DNA of 7,680 nt from Planococcaceae bacterium UBA3370 (GCA_002360295.1 DEQI01000229.1:369-8048); one strand, 5' to 3'. Counted from the stretch's first letter, positions 1 to 6,321 are shown. The notes: a model not told the origin generated them from the sequence alone. Translations and numbers: made by a program.

Positions 1-866
1 TCATTTAAGGCTGTTAAAATCGCTTCATCAATGCGTAGTTCTCCATCTACATCATATGCTTGAATAATTTTGCGGACAACGCCTGGCTGCTCATCTATTT
101 CTTTTAACATATAGTGTGGGTATGTGCCTTTTTCAATATCACTCATGTCTAGCTCTGCTGTATAAGGTGCTCGCTCTACTTTGCGTCCATCTAACGTTGA
201 GATTTCTACACGATCTTGGTGAACTGTTACAACTTCTTTATCATGTAGCTCGATAAATTGATCAGTTACTTGTAGCATTGCCATTGCATCAGATGCAACA
301 ACATTAAATCCTTCACCTACACCTACTAATAAAGGTGATTTGTTTTTAGCAACATAAATCGTATCTTCATCTTCATTATCTAATAACGCTAATGCGTATG
401 AACCGTGTACAAGTGATAGTGTTTTACGGAAAGCTTCCACTGTTGATAAGCCTTCTTCTTTAGAAAACAGCTCCACTAATTGTACGATTACTTCTGTATC
501 TGTATCTGACTGCATAGGAATACCTTTTAAATATTCCTTTTGCAGTAGGTGATAGTTTTCAATAACCCCATTGTGCACAAGTGTGAAACGACCTGACGCA
601 CTTTGATGAGGGTGGGCATTTCGACGGTTTGGTACACCATGTGTTGCCCAGCGTGTATGACCAATACCAATAGTAGCTGCTACTTCTTCATCAACAGCTC
701 TACGTAAATCAGCAATACGTCCTTTTTCTTTAAATACAACAATTCCTTCATCATCGCGAAGTGCAATTCCTGCTGAGTCATATCCTCGATATTCAAGTTT
801 TTCTAAACCTTTTAATAATATTTCTTTTGCATCAGCTAATCCATTATATCCAACAATTCCACACAT
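1..866 (-). CDS. glmS: Glutamine-fructose-6-phosphate aminotransferase (GlcN-6-P synthase), N-terminal part, cut by window edge
   Basis: Makes glucosamine-6-phosphate from fructose-6-phosphate and glutamine, the first committed step to UDP-GlcNAc, in the cytoplasm. The reverse complement from 866 opens with MCGIVGYNG: Cys2 is the N-terminal nucleophile left after Met removal. The class II glutamine amidotransferase domain fills about residues 2-220, with YRGYDSAG (26-33), HTRWATHG (70-77), HNGVIENY (98-105) and SDTDTEV (120-126). Near residue 255, [11 protein letters not shown] marks the linker into the first SIS (sugar isomerase) domain. 288 complete codons are visible of roughly 600 expected, so the rest of the isomerase half lies beyond base 1. 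ATG at 866 is preceded by GGAGG (877-881) at 10-base spacing. The gene has its own promoter and ribozyme leader and is separated from glmM by a terminator. No frame break is visible. Confidence 0.97.
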   Translation of the reverse strand, partial: MCGIVGYNGLADAKEILLKGLEKLEYRGYDSAGIALRDDEGIVVFKEKGRIADLRRAVDEEVAATIGIGHTRWATHGVPNRRNAHPHQSASGRFTLVHNGVIENYHLLQKEYLKGIPMQSDTDTEVIVQLVELFSKEEGLSTVEAFRKTLSLVHGSYALALLDNEDEDTIYVAKNKSPLLVGVGEGFNVVASDAMAMLQVTDQFIELHDKEVVTVHQDRVEISTLDGRKVERAPYTAELDMSDIEKGTYPHYMLKEIDEQPGVVRKIIQAYDVDGELRIDEAILTALN

Positions 867-872
867 AATCTA

Positions 873-900
873 TTTTCCTCCGAATCATGTGGAGGACAAA
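873..900 (-). promoter_or_regulatory. Hairpin sequestering the glmS ribosome binding site
   Basis: The glmS Shine-Dalgarno GGAGGA (876-881) is perfectly complementary to UCCUCC (891-896) lying just upstream in the mRNA, with a 9-base loop (882-890). The stem continues as three further U-A pairs (873-875 with 898-900) around one bulged base (897), giving about nine pairs. The whole SD is inside the stem. This is seen directly; an effect on translation is inferred. Confidence 0.6.
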
Positions 901-970
901 ACTAGTGCGAGTAATCTACTTTTAAAAAATACAAATAAACCTCTTAAGTGTAAAAAGGCAATGGTAAAGT

Positions 971-1045
971 AAACTACACGCAAATTTCTTCTTTTTGCCT
1001 ATGACCGTTCTGTTTAACGAGCGCATAGCAAAAAAGCTGTAGTTT
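971..1045 (-). other. Large two-tier stem-loop in the glmS leader, downstream of the ribozyme
   Basis: In the mRNA sense, AAACTACA (1038-1045) pairs perfectly with TGTAGTTT (971-978). Inside it, a U-rich arm ending in GCTATG (1024-1036) pairs with CATAGGC plus an A-run (991-1003), with one bulged G. A small CGTT/AACG pair (1016-1019 with 1006-1009) caps it. This lies between the ribozyme core and the glmS start, outside the core I could fold. No clean T-run follows it, so it is not an obvious terminator. Its role is unknown. Confidence 0.5.
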
Positions 1046-1070
1046 TGTACTCCTATATTTTAATATGCCA

Positions 1071-1230
1071 ATTCGTTCTTCTGTACAGAAAATCACTTTT
1101 CTGTTTTTAAAACGAACATGACGACCGGGCATGTGCGATCGGGAGGCATCCGCCGAATGATCGATTAACCTCCACCTCGTCAACTAAGGATTCATGTTTC
1201 CGTCCAATTTCCTTAGCTCAGGCGCTATAA
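1071..1230 (-). ncRNA. glmS ribozyme (GlcN-6-P-activated self-cleaving riboswitch)
   Basis: The minus strand from about 1230 reads ATTATA then GCGCCTGAGC, the conserved cleavage-site region. Cleavage is expected between A (1226) and G (1225). It continues with CTAAGG pairing to CCTTAG (P1-type stem), then the conserved tracts GACGAGGTGGAGGTT and CGGCGGATGCCTCCCG. Next comes a P3-like hairpin CGATCG/CGGTCG with an 8-base loop. A further arm, TTCGTT/AACGAA, encloses an 8-bp hairpin (ACAGAAAA/TTTTCTGT). In the known family, glucosamine-6-phosphate acts as coenzyme for self-cleavage. In B. subtilis the 3' product with its 5'-OH is then degraded by RNase J1, which lowers GlmS. Position directly upstream of glmS on the same strand fits. 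The outer limits are approximate. Confidence 0.95.
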
Positions 1231-1259
1231 TTGTTTTCCCGTGTATTTATATTGCGCAA
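1218..1259 (-). CDS. Possible 13-codon leader reading frame spanning the ribozyme cleavage site
   Basis: A strong SD (AAAGGAGG; GGAGG at 1266-1270) sits 6 bases before a TTG at 1259. That frame runs 13 codons (MRNINTRENNYSA) to the TGA that lies inside the conserved ribozyme sequence GCGCCTGAGC. An ATG in the same frame at 1265 touches the SD directly and is a poor start. The frame is inside the predicted glmS transcript. The peptide resembles nothing I know, and such short frames arise by chance, so confidence is low. Confidence 0.2.
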   Translation of the reverse strand: MRNINTRENNYSA

Positions 1260-1327
1260 CTCCATCCTCCTTTATACTGCGCATGCCTTTATAGCAAGTT
1301 TTCATTACTATTTTCATAGGCATTAAC

Positions 1328-1356
1328 ATCATACATAAAACAGAGCATATCGTCAA
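1328..1356 (-). promoter_or_regulatory. Sigma-A type promoter for glmS
   Basis: TTGACG (1351-1356) and TATGAT (1328-1333) are separated by exactly 17 bases on the minus strand, each matching the vegetative consensus at five of six positions. The start site would be near 1321, about 95 bases before the ribozyme cleavage site. It lies downstream of the glmM terminator, so glmS appears to be its own transcription unit. Confidence 0.7.
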
Positions 1357-1493
1357 ATGAAAGCAAAATACACACTCAGTTTGAAAAATAAAGAAATGAC
1401 TATGAATGTTGGCATTTCACTTGTTACTCCATTACTATTTTATTCACGTCGGTATCCGTCGTTACTAACAGATGACTCATTTCCTCTTTGAAA

Positions 1494-1529
1494 TAAAAAA
1501 AACGCTACAGATCCGTAGCGTTTTTTTTA
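1494..1529 (-). terminator. Rho-independent terminator after glmM
   Basis: A perfect 7-bp stem ACGCTAC/GTAGCGT (1502-1508 and 1515-1521) with a 6-base loop is flanked by an A-run and an eight-T run. It begins directly after the glmM stop codon at 1531. The A/T runs extend the pairing and make it usable in both directions. It separates glmM from glmS. Confidence 0.93.
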
Positions 1530-1530
1530 T

Positions 1531-2880
1531 TTATTCAGCTAAACCCATTTCCGAGCGCACAACATCAGCAATTTTATTGACATATGTTTCGCATGCCTCA
1601 GTTGTCGCTGCTTCTACCATTACTCGTACAAGCGGCTCTGTACCAGATGGGCGCACTAATACGCGACCATTTCCAGCCATATCCGCTTCCACTTCAGCAA
1701 TGACTGCTGCAACGCGCTCGTTTTGCGTTACTGCATGCTTGTCTGTCACACGTACGTTGACTAAACGTTGAGGGAAGATTGTCATTTCTGAAGCTAACTC
1801 CGATAAACGCTTGCCCGTTGCTTTCATAATATTAACTAGCTGGATACCTGTTAGTAATCCATCACCCGTTGTATTGAAGTCTAGGAATACGATATGACCT
1901 GATTGCTCTCCACCTAAGTTGAAATCGTTCGCGCGCATTTCTTCCACTACATAACGGTCTCCAACAGCTGTTTTGACACTCGTCATATCATGTTCCTCTA
2001 ACGCCTTATAGAAGCCCATATTACTCATTACTGTTGATACGACAGTACCTTTTTTCAGGCGGCCTTTTGCATGTAAATAATTTCCGATAATGAACATGAT
2101 TTGGTCACCATCAACAATTTGACCTTTCTCGTCCACTGCAATTAAACGGTCACCATCACCATCAAAGGCAAGACCTACATCTGCTCCGCGCTCTACTACA
2201 AACTCCGCTAATTTTTCAGGATGTGTTGAGCCTACCCCTTCGTTAATATTTAATCCATTTGGTGAGGCACCCATCGTTGAAATATCCGCTTCCAAATCTG
2301 CGAATAAATGTGTTGCAAGTGATGATGTAGCACCATGTGCACAATCAAGCGCAACATGGAGATTCATGAACTCTTCTTCGACAGTTTGTTTCAAATAAGA
2401 AATATATTTTTGTCCACCTTCAAAGTAGTCACTTACTGATCCAATTTCAGCTCCAACTGGACGTGGTAAAGTATCTTCTACATCGAGTAAGCTCTCAATT
2501 TCTTCTTCTTGTTCATCCGTAAGCTTAAAGCCATCAGGACCAAAAAATTTAATTCCGTTATCTGCAACCGGGTTGTGTGATGCAGATATCATAATACCTG
2601 CTTCTGCATTTAATACACGTGTAAGGTATGCAACTCCTGGTGTACTAATGACACCTAGACGCATTACTTCAGCCCCAATTGATAATAATCCTGCTACAAG
2701 TGCGCCTTCTAACATTTCTCCAGAAACACGTGTATCACGGCCTATTAGTACTTTCGGTCGATTTTGTGCGCCCTTCGTCAATACGTATCCACCAACACGG
2801 CCAAGCTTGAATGCAAGCTCTGGTGTTAATTCACTATTAGCGACACCACGGACGCCATCTGTTCCGAAATATTTACCCAT
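1531..2880 (-). CDS. glmM: Phosphoglucosamine mutase
   Basis: Converts glucosamine-6-phosphate, the GlmS product, to glucosamine-1-phosphate on the route to UDP-GlcNAc. The 449-residue product is of normal family length. It shows the four-domain alpha-D-phosphohexomutase pattern: N-terminal [10 protein letters not shown] (3-11), phosphoserine loop MISASHNP with the catalytic Ser at 101, Mg-binding DGDGDR with D240, D242 and D244, sugar-binding GGEQSGH (323-329), and C-terminal phosphate-binding [11 protein letters not shown] (410-420). All key residues are present. The ATG at 2880 follows AAGGAG (2891-2896) at 10-base spacing. It lies 106 bases after cdaR on the same strand and is probably cotranscribed. 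In other Firmicutes GlmM binds CdaA and lowers c-di-AMP synthesis, which fits this linkage. A strong terminator follows immediately. Confidence 0.98.
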   Translation of the reverse strand: MGKYFGTDGVRGVANSELTPELAFKLGRVGGYVLTKGAQNRPKVLIGRDTRVSGEMLEGALVAGLLSIGAEVMRLGVISTPGVAYLTRVLNAEAGIMISASHNPVADNGIKFFGPDGFKLTDEQEEEIESLLDVEDTLPRPVGAEIGSVSDYFEGGQKYISYLKQTVEEEFMNLHVALDCAHGATSSLATHLFADLEADISTMGASPNGLNINEGVGSTHPEKLAEFVVERGADVGLAFDGDGDRLIAVDEKGQIVDGDQIMFIIGNYLHAKGRLKKGTVVSTVMSNMGFYKALEEHDMTSVKTAVGDRYVVEEMRANDFNLGGEQSGHIVFLDFNTTGDGLLTGIQLVNIMKATGKRLSELASEMTIFPQRLVNVRVTDKHAVTQNERVAAVIAEVEADMAGNGRVLVRPSGTEPLVRVMVEAATTEACETYVNKIADVVRSEMGLAE

Positions 2881-2918
2881 TACTTTTTCTCTCCTTCAAC
2901 ACTAGACATTCCTTGCTT

Positions 2919-2948
2919 TATATACATAAATCAATAGAATGAATTCAA
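2919..2948 (-). promoter_or_regulatory. Weak candidate internal promoter before glmM
   Basis: In the 106-base cdaR-glmM gap, TTGAAT (2943-2948) and TATATA (2919-2924) are 18 bases apart on the minus strand. Each matches consensus at about four of six positions. It could give glmM extra transcription independent of cdaA-cdaR. AT-rich sequence produces such matches by chance. Confidence 0.3.
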
Positions 2949-2986
2949 TTTGCATCTGTTCAAAAGTCTTATTCCCCTATTCCTTC

Positions 2987-3973
2987 TTATTCAGATTCTT
3001 GATCAGGTGCAATTTCTTCTACTATTTCTTGTTCTTCCTTCTTAACATCTGCCTGGATTGTTACTTTTCCTGCGGATAGCTTAGATGCCCCTTCTGGCAC
3101 TTTGACAGTTGCTTCAAACGAACCCGATTCCGAAATTTTCGAAACGTCGACTTCTACAATTACCTGATTCATTGCATCCAATATCGCTTTCGGCCCATAT
3201 ACTGTTAACCTAGTGGGCTCAACCGTCAATTTATTAATGGTTACGCCTTCCTGTAGCGTACCTGTTTGTTTAATTGTAAGCGGAAGATCACGACTATATT
3301 CACTAATCTCAACTTTTACGTTTACAACTTCAGGCTGGATGGTGACGTCAAGCTTGTTTAAATCTCGGTCTAACACTTTCACATTTGCTTGCTGCTCAAA
3401 AGATTTATTAATACCCGAATCCGTTTTTACAGTAGCTTTCACATAACTAATACTGTCGATTACACTTTTAGCGCCTGTAACATATACTCTTTCTGGTTCA
3501 AGTTTCATCTGTTTTAAATAGTAATCTTCCGCTATTTGACTACTATTCATTTCAGGCTCTACTTTAAACTCTTGTGTAACCTTTTCCTCGATTACAATAT
3601 CTACAGTAGCTGGATCAATCGAAACTTCTAGTTTATCTGAAAAGTTTTCATGCTGTATTGTAACTCTATGTTCGCCAATTAACAATGAGTTTAAATCGAC
3701 AAATACTTTATAGTCTTTTAGTAGCTTCGTTTGCATGACAATTTGCATAGGTCCTTTAATCGTAACATCAACCGTTTTTGGCAAGCCAGTGACAATTAAA
3801 TTTTCATCGTCATAATATACTTCTAGCTCTACATTATTAATAATATCCATTTCCTGCGAATTATTCGCTTCTTTTCTTGAATCATTTTCTGCTTTCACAT
3901 ATAAAAATAATGATAATGCGAGTAATAACGCGGTCAAACGAATTAACCAATTACTGTGAAATATTTTATCCAT
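2987..3973 (-). CDS. cdaR: CdaA regulatory protein, YbbR-domain membrane protein
   Basis: Membrane-anchored extracytoplasmic protein that binds and modulates the c-di-AMP synthase CdaA. The 328-residue product has a short cytoplasmic N-terminus, one membrane segment (about 8-26, LIRLTALLLALSLFLYV), then beta-rich YbbR repeats. I see three, at roughly 45-130, 140-225 and 230-312, each with a (V/L)xVTGxK or LTVYGPK type core. An acidic tail (EEQEIVEE) ends it. From memory the B. subtilis protein is longer (about 480 residues, four repeats); S. aureus has a short one like this. I chose ATG at 3973, not the upstream in-frame ATG at 4093. The later start puts the membrane anchor at the N-terminus, follows a strong GGAGGGGG, and overlaps the end of cdaA by 8 bases, which suggests translational coupling. 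Confidence 0.93.
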   Translation of the reverse strand: MDKIFHSNWLIRLTALLLALSLFLYVKAENDSRKEANNSQEMDIINNVELEVYYDDENLIVTGLPKTVDVTIKGPMQIVMQTKLLKDYKVFVDLNSLLIGEHRVTIQHENFSDKLEVSIDPATVDIVIEEKVTQEFKVEPEMNSSQIAEDYYLKQMKLEPERVYVTGAKSVIDSISYVKATVKTDSGINKSFEQQANVKVLDRDLNKLDVTIQPEVVNVKVEISEYSRDLPLTIKQTGTLQEGVTINKLTVEPTRLTVYGPKAILDAMNQVIVEVDVSKISESGSFEATVKVPEGASKLSAGKVTIQADVKKEEQEIVEEIAPDQESE

Positions 3974-4802
3974 TCTTTTTCCCCCTCCAAGTCCACTTAG
4001 AGGCTTGATCTGATTCTTGATCTGACCCGAACCATACTTTACGTAGTAACGTTTCGAATTCATCAATAGATAAATTACGATGCAAATTACCATTTACAGT
4101 AATACTTACTGCACCTGTTTCTTCTGATACAACAATCGTAATAGCATCCGTTACTTCACTTAGTCCCAATGCAGCACGGTGACGGGTTCCGAGCTCCTTC
4201 GATATAAACGGGCTTTCAGATAGAGGTAAGTAGCAGGCAGCCGCTGCCACTTTATCCTTTTGCATAATTACCGCTCCATCATGTAGCGGTGTATTAGGAA
4301 TAAAGATATTGATCAGGAGTTCTGAAGAAACATCCGCATTCATTTTAATACCCGTTTCTATATATTCGGTTAAGCCGGTTTCCTTTTCAATTGAAATAAG
4401 GGCACCGATTCGACGTTTTGCCATATAGCTAACCGATTTTTTCATTGCTTCAATTAGACGATTTTGCTCCTCATCCTGCTGGCTTGTGGACCTTTGGAAT
4501 AGCTTACCACGCCCAATTTGTTCAAGTGCACGACGGATTTCCGGTTGAAAAATAATAATAACCGCTAAGAACCCCCAGTCAATCACCTCTTGTAGCAGCC
4601 AATCAAGGGTTTCGAGTCCAAAAATCTGCGTCACTATTTTAGCAATAATAATAACGAAAATCCCATTCAATAATTGAACTGCTTTCGTTCCTTTAATGAG
4701 GGTTAATACTTTATATAATACGTACCAAACAAGTAGTACATCTAATAAGTTAAATACAAAATTTACAGGTGTTAAATCTGTAAATTGTTCAATTATTTGC
4801 AC
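3966..4802 (-). CDS. cdaA: Diadenylate cyclase CdaA (c-di-AMP synthase)
   Basis: Membrane enzyme that condenses two ATP into cyclic di-AMP, the second messenger for potassium/osmotic balance and cell-wall homeostasis. The 278-residue product has three N-terminal membrane segments (about 17-35, 44-62 and 68-86). They are followed by FQPEIRRALEQIGRG (85-99) and the DAC domain with DGA (175-177, in HDGAVIM) and RHR (207-209, in GTRHRAALG). The tail WRGKKNG matches B. subtilis CdaA as I recall it. The start is GTG at 4802. No ATG is available, because an in-frame stop (TAG, 4821-4823) lies just upstream. A G-run (4810-4814) 7 bases before it is the only SD-like sequence. The stop overlaps the cdaR start, and glmM lies downstream, giving the conserved cdaA-cdaR-glmM operon. 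Confidence 0.97.
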   Translation of the reverse strand: MQIIEQFTDLTPVNFVFNLLDVLLVWYVLYKVLTLIKGTKAVQLLNGIFVIIIAKIVTQIFGLETLDWLLQEVIDWGFLAVIIIFQPEIRRALEQIGRGKLFQRSTSQQDEEQNRLIEAMKKSVSYMAKRRIGALISIEKETGLTEYIETGIKMNADVSSELLINIFIPNTPLHDGAVIMQKDKVAAAACYLPLSESPFISKELGTRHRAALGLSEVTDAITIVVSEETGAVSITVNGNLHRNLSIDEFETLLRKVWFGSDQESDQASKWTWRGKKNG

Positions 4803-4842
4803 GTGGCATCCCCCACTTTTCTAACAGTAGCTTACAAAAAAC

Positions 4843-4851
4843 AGTATACCA
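4843..4851 (-). promoter_or_regulatory. Extended -10 sigma-A promoter for cdaA-cdaR-glmM
   Basis: TGGTATACT on the minus strand is an extended -10 element: TG, one base, then TATACT, matching TATAAT at five of six. No convincing -35 hexamer is found 16-18 bases upstream, as expected for extended -10 promoters. The start site would be near 4836, leaving a 5' leader of about 34 bases before the GTG. Confidence 0.6.
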
Positions 4852-4935
4852 TAATTCCATTTCGTATTACTTTTTGAAAGGCTAAAAAATCATTTTGAGC
4901 CTCTTTTTACGAGGAAAACGCAATAACAAATACAG

Positions 4936-4966
4936 AGCTGTCCTGTAAGTAACTTACAGGACAGCT
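4936..4966 (-). terminator. Long perfect hairpin after rsiW, probable terminator
   Basis: AGCTGTCCTGTAAGT and its exact complement flank a single base, giving a 15-bp inverted repeat (about 13-14 bp with a real loop). Shorter arms nest outside it: AATAACA/TGTTATT (4922-4928 with 4967-4973) and AAAACGCAA/TTGCGTTTT (4915-4923 with 5003-5011). It sits between the rsiW stop and the cdaA promoter, where a terminator is expected. However, only T-rich stretches follow on either strand, not a clean T-run. A mobile small repeat or a protein-binding palindrome is an alternative. Confidence 0.5.
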
Positions 4967-5010
4967 TGTTATTTTCTATAGGACGACTTATTGTTAAAGA
5001 AGTTGCGTTT

Positions 5011-5622
5011 TTATTTAAAAAAAGAGAGAAAATCATTCGTTGTTTTTTTCATCTGATACCATAACCACTCAAACGCTTGGTTTACTTCTTGAATTTGACC
5101 TGATACAACAGCCGTAGATGCCATGTAACTTCCGTTAATTACGGTTACGTTACCATCGACTTCTCCTTCAATAATAATATCTCCATTTTTTACGACAATA
5201 TCACCTTTCACAACTTCCCCAGCTGGCACAATGACTTTTTGCCCTTCTACAATTAAGTTTGGCTGTTTCGTTACAGAAAATTGATTGTCGTTTGGATAGC
5301 TTGTGAGTAATGTTGCACTCATAAATAAGAAAAACATTGCAGCTGCTACAATGATTGGGTGTCTACGTAACCATTTTTGAATACCGAATGTATTTTTGCG
5401 TTTTGGAAGGCGATTCATTACATTATCCTCAAAATGTGGAGGTGCTGTAATATGTGCCGCGCTTTTTACAAAGGCAATCGTATCGCTTAATTCGTGCATA
5501 TGTTTTTGGCAATCCGAGCAATTTTGCAAATGCTTCTTCAGCTCTTGCTCATGTTCACGTGATATGTCGCCATCAAAATATTCGTGCATATAATCAACGA
5601 ATCGTTGTGGACACGTACTCAT
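5011..5622 (-). CDS. rsiW: Anti-sigma-W factor RsiW
   Basis: Single-pass membrane protein that holds SigW inactive until envelope stress triggers its stepwise proteolysis (PrsW, then RasP in B. subtilis). The 203-residue product has an N-terminal zinc-binding anti-sigma (ZAS) domain with H31-x3-C35-x2-C38 in HLQNCSDC, plus Cys4 as a likely fourth ligand. A membrane segment lies at about 89-108 (HPIIVAAAMFFLFMSATLL). An extracytoplasmic domain carries FSVTKQPNL (115-123) and a repetitive beta-type stretch with VKGDIVVKNGDIIIEG (138-153). This order and many identical stretches match B. subtilis RsiW. It starts 12 bases after sigW. Its SD AGGAGG (5631-5636) overlaps the sigW stop codon, so expression is coupled to the sigma factor. 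Confidence 0.96.
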   Translation of the reverse strand: MSTCPQRFVDYMHEYFDGDISREHEQELKKHLQNCSDCQKHMHELSDTIAFVKSAAHITAPPHFEDNVMNRLPKRKNTFGIQKWLRRHPIIVAAAMFFLFMSATLLTSYPNDNQFSVTKQPNLIVEGQKVIVPAGEVVKGDIVVKNGDIIIEGEVDGNVTVINGSYMASTAVVSGQIQEVNQAFEWLWYQMKKTTNDFLSFFK

Positions 5623-5634
5623 GCTATTTCCCTC

Positions 5635-6198
5635 CTACAAATTGTTTAATTGCTTTCTAAGTGCTTCACGGCCACGATGAATACGAGTTTTTACTGTCCC
5701 TAGCGGCATATCAAGAATTTCACTTATTTCTTGCAGTGAAAGCTCCTCAATATATTTTAGAACGATTACGGAACGATATTTATCAGGTAACCTACTAATT
5801 TCATATTGAATACGCTCTTGCAATTCCATTTGTTCAACTACTTCTTCTGGTAATTGCTCGTCTGCTGCTATTTGTGAATACATATCTAGTCCATCTGTCC
5901 CCGCTACGTCCGCATCTAAATAATAATCCGGTTTCTTTTTACGAATGCGGTCAATACATAAGTTAGTAGCTATTCGATAAATCCATGTTGAAAATTTTCT
6001 ATTTTGATCATATGAGTGCAAGTTTATATACGCACGGACAAACGCCTCTTGCGCAATATCCTCAGCCTCTTGTTTATTACCGAGCATTCGGTAGCATATT
6101 TGATAAAGTTTGTGCTGGTAGAGGTTTACAATATCCGTGTATGCGTTTTGGTCACCTTTAAGCACTTGCTTTATTCTTTTGTTCACTAACGCATCCAT
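5635..6198 (-). CDS. sigW: ECF sigma factor SigW
   Basis: Extracytoplasmic-function RNA polymerase sigma factor directing the response to cell-envelope stress and membrane-active antimicrobials. The 187-residue product has sigma region 2 at about 24-95, including DIAQEAFVRAY (47-57) and the -10-recognition stretch FSTWIYRIATNLCIDRIRKKK (69-89). Sigma-70 region 4 lies at about 136-185, with LPDKYRSVIVLKY and the helix-turn-helix GTVKTRIHRGREALR (167-181). The linker KKPDYYLDADVAGT is close to that of B. subtilis SigW, supporting the specific name. The ATG at 6198 follows GAGAGG at about 10-base spacing. It is preceded by a sigma-W promoter and followed by its own anti-sigma factor, the usual autoregulated pair. 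Confidence 0.97.
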   Translation of the reverse strand: MDALVNKRIKQVLKGDQNAYTDIVNLYQHKLYQICYRMLGNKQEAEDIAQEAFVRAYINLHSYDQNRKFSTWIYRIATNLCIDRIRKKKPDYYLDADVAGTDGLDMYSQIAADEQLPEEVVEQMELQERIQYEISRLPDKYRSVIVLKYIEELSLQEISEILDMPLGTVKTRIHRGREALRKQLNNL

Positions 6199-6238
6199 CG
6201 TGTCTTTTCCTCTCTACCTTCTCTGCTGTTCTAATATC

Positions 6239-6264
6239 TACGTACAACATGGAGAAAGGTTTCA
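6239..6264 (-). promoter_or_regulatory. Sigma-W-dependent autoregulatory promoter of sigW-rsiW
   Basis: On the minus strand TGAAAC (6259-6264) and CGTA (6239-6242) are separated by exactly 16 bases, which is the sigma-W consensus. The start site should be about 6231, giving a leader of about 33 bases. Autoregulation of sigW through such a promoter is established in B. subtilis. A TATAAT-like element lies just upstream, but I found no -35 for it. Confidence 0.92.
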
Positions 6265-6321
6265 ATTTTTATTTATTATTATAACAAATTAAAACTCACT
6301 AGTTGTATAATTTTAGGAAAA

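Noticed and set aside
974..1183. A 69-residue minus-strand open frame between glmS and glmM
   Set aside because: It overlaps the glmS ribozyme core and the following stem-loop. Its sequence is explained by RNA structure, it has no SD, and the translation shows no domain-like character.
1226..1231. TATAAT on the plus strand at the ribozyme cleavage site
   Set aside because: It is part of the conserved ribozyme 5' flank read on the opposite strand, with no plus-strand gene to serve.
1472..1771. A 99-residue plus-strand frame over the glmM terminator and 3' end
   Set aside because: It runs antisense through the terminator and into conserved glmM codons; it is a shadow frame with low-complexity S/T/R composition.
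2573..2905. Plus-strand frame opposite the start of glmM
   Set aside because: Antisense shadow of a fully conserved GlmM N-terminus with no SD.
3213..3446. Plus-strand frame opposite cdaR
   Set aside because: Shadow of the YbbR-repeat coding strand; no start signal.
3974..4093. Upstream ATG extension of CdaR (40 extra residues)
   Set aside because: It would overlap cdaA extensively and place a non-anchor sequence before the membrane segment. The ATG at 3973 has a strong SD and the usual MDK-type start.
4879..4907. AGGCT...AGCCT hairpin followed by T-run on the plus strand
   Set aside because: It has terminator form only for plus-strand transcripts, and no plus-strand gene exists nearby. 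The stem is short and bulged, so I did not list it as a feature.
5396..5660. Two plus-strand frames opposite rsiW
   Set aside because: They are Cys/Ser-rich antisense shadows of the ZAS domain region.
6270..6290. TATAAT sequence upstream of the sigma-W promoter on the minus strand
   Set aside because: No recognisable -35 lies at 16-18 bases; the stretch is simply A/T rich.
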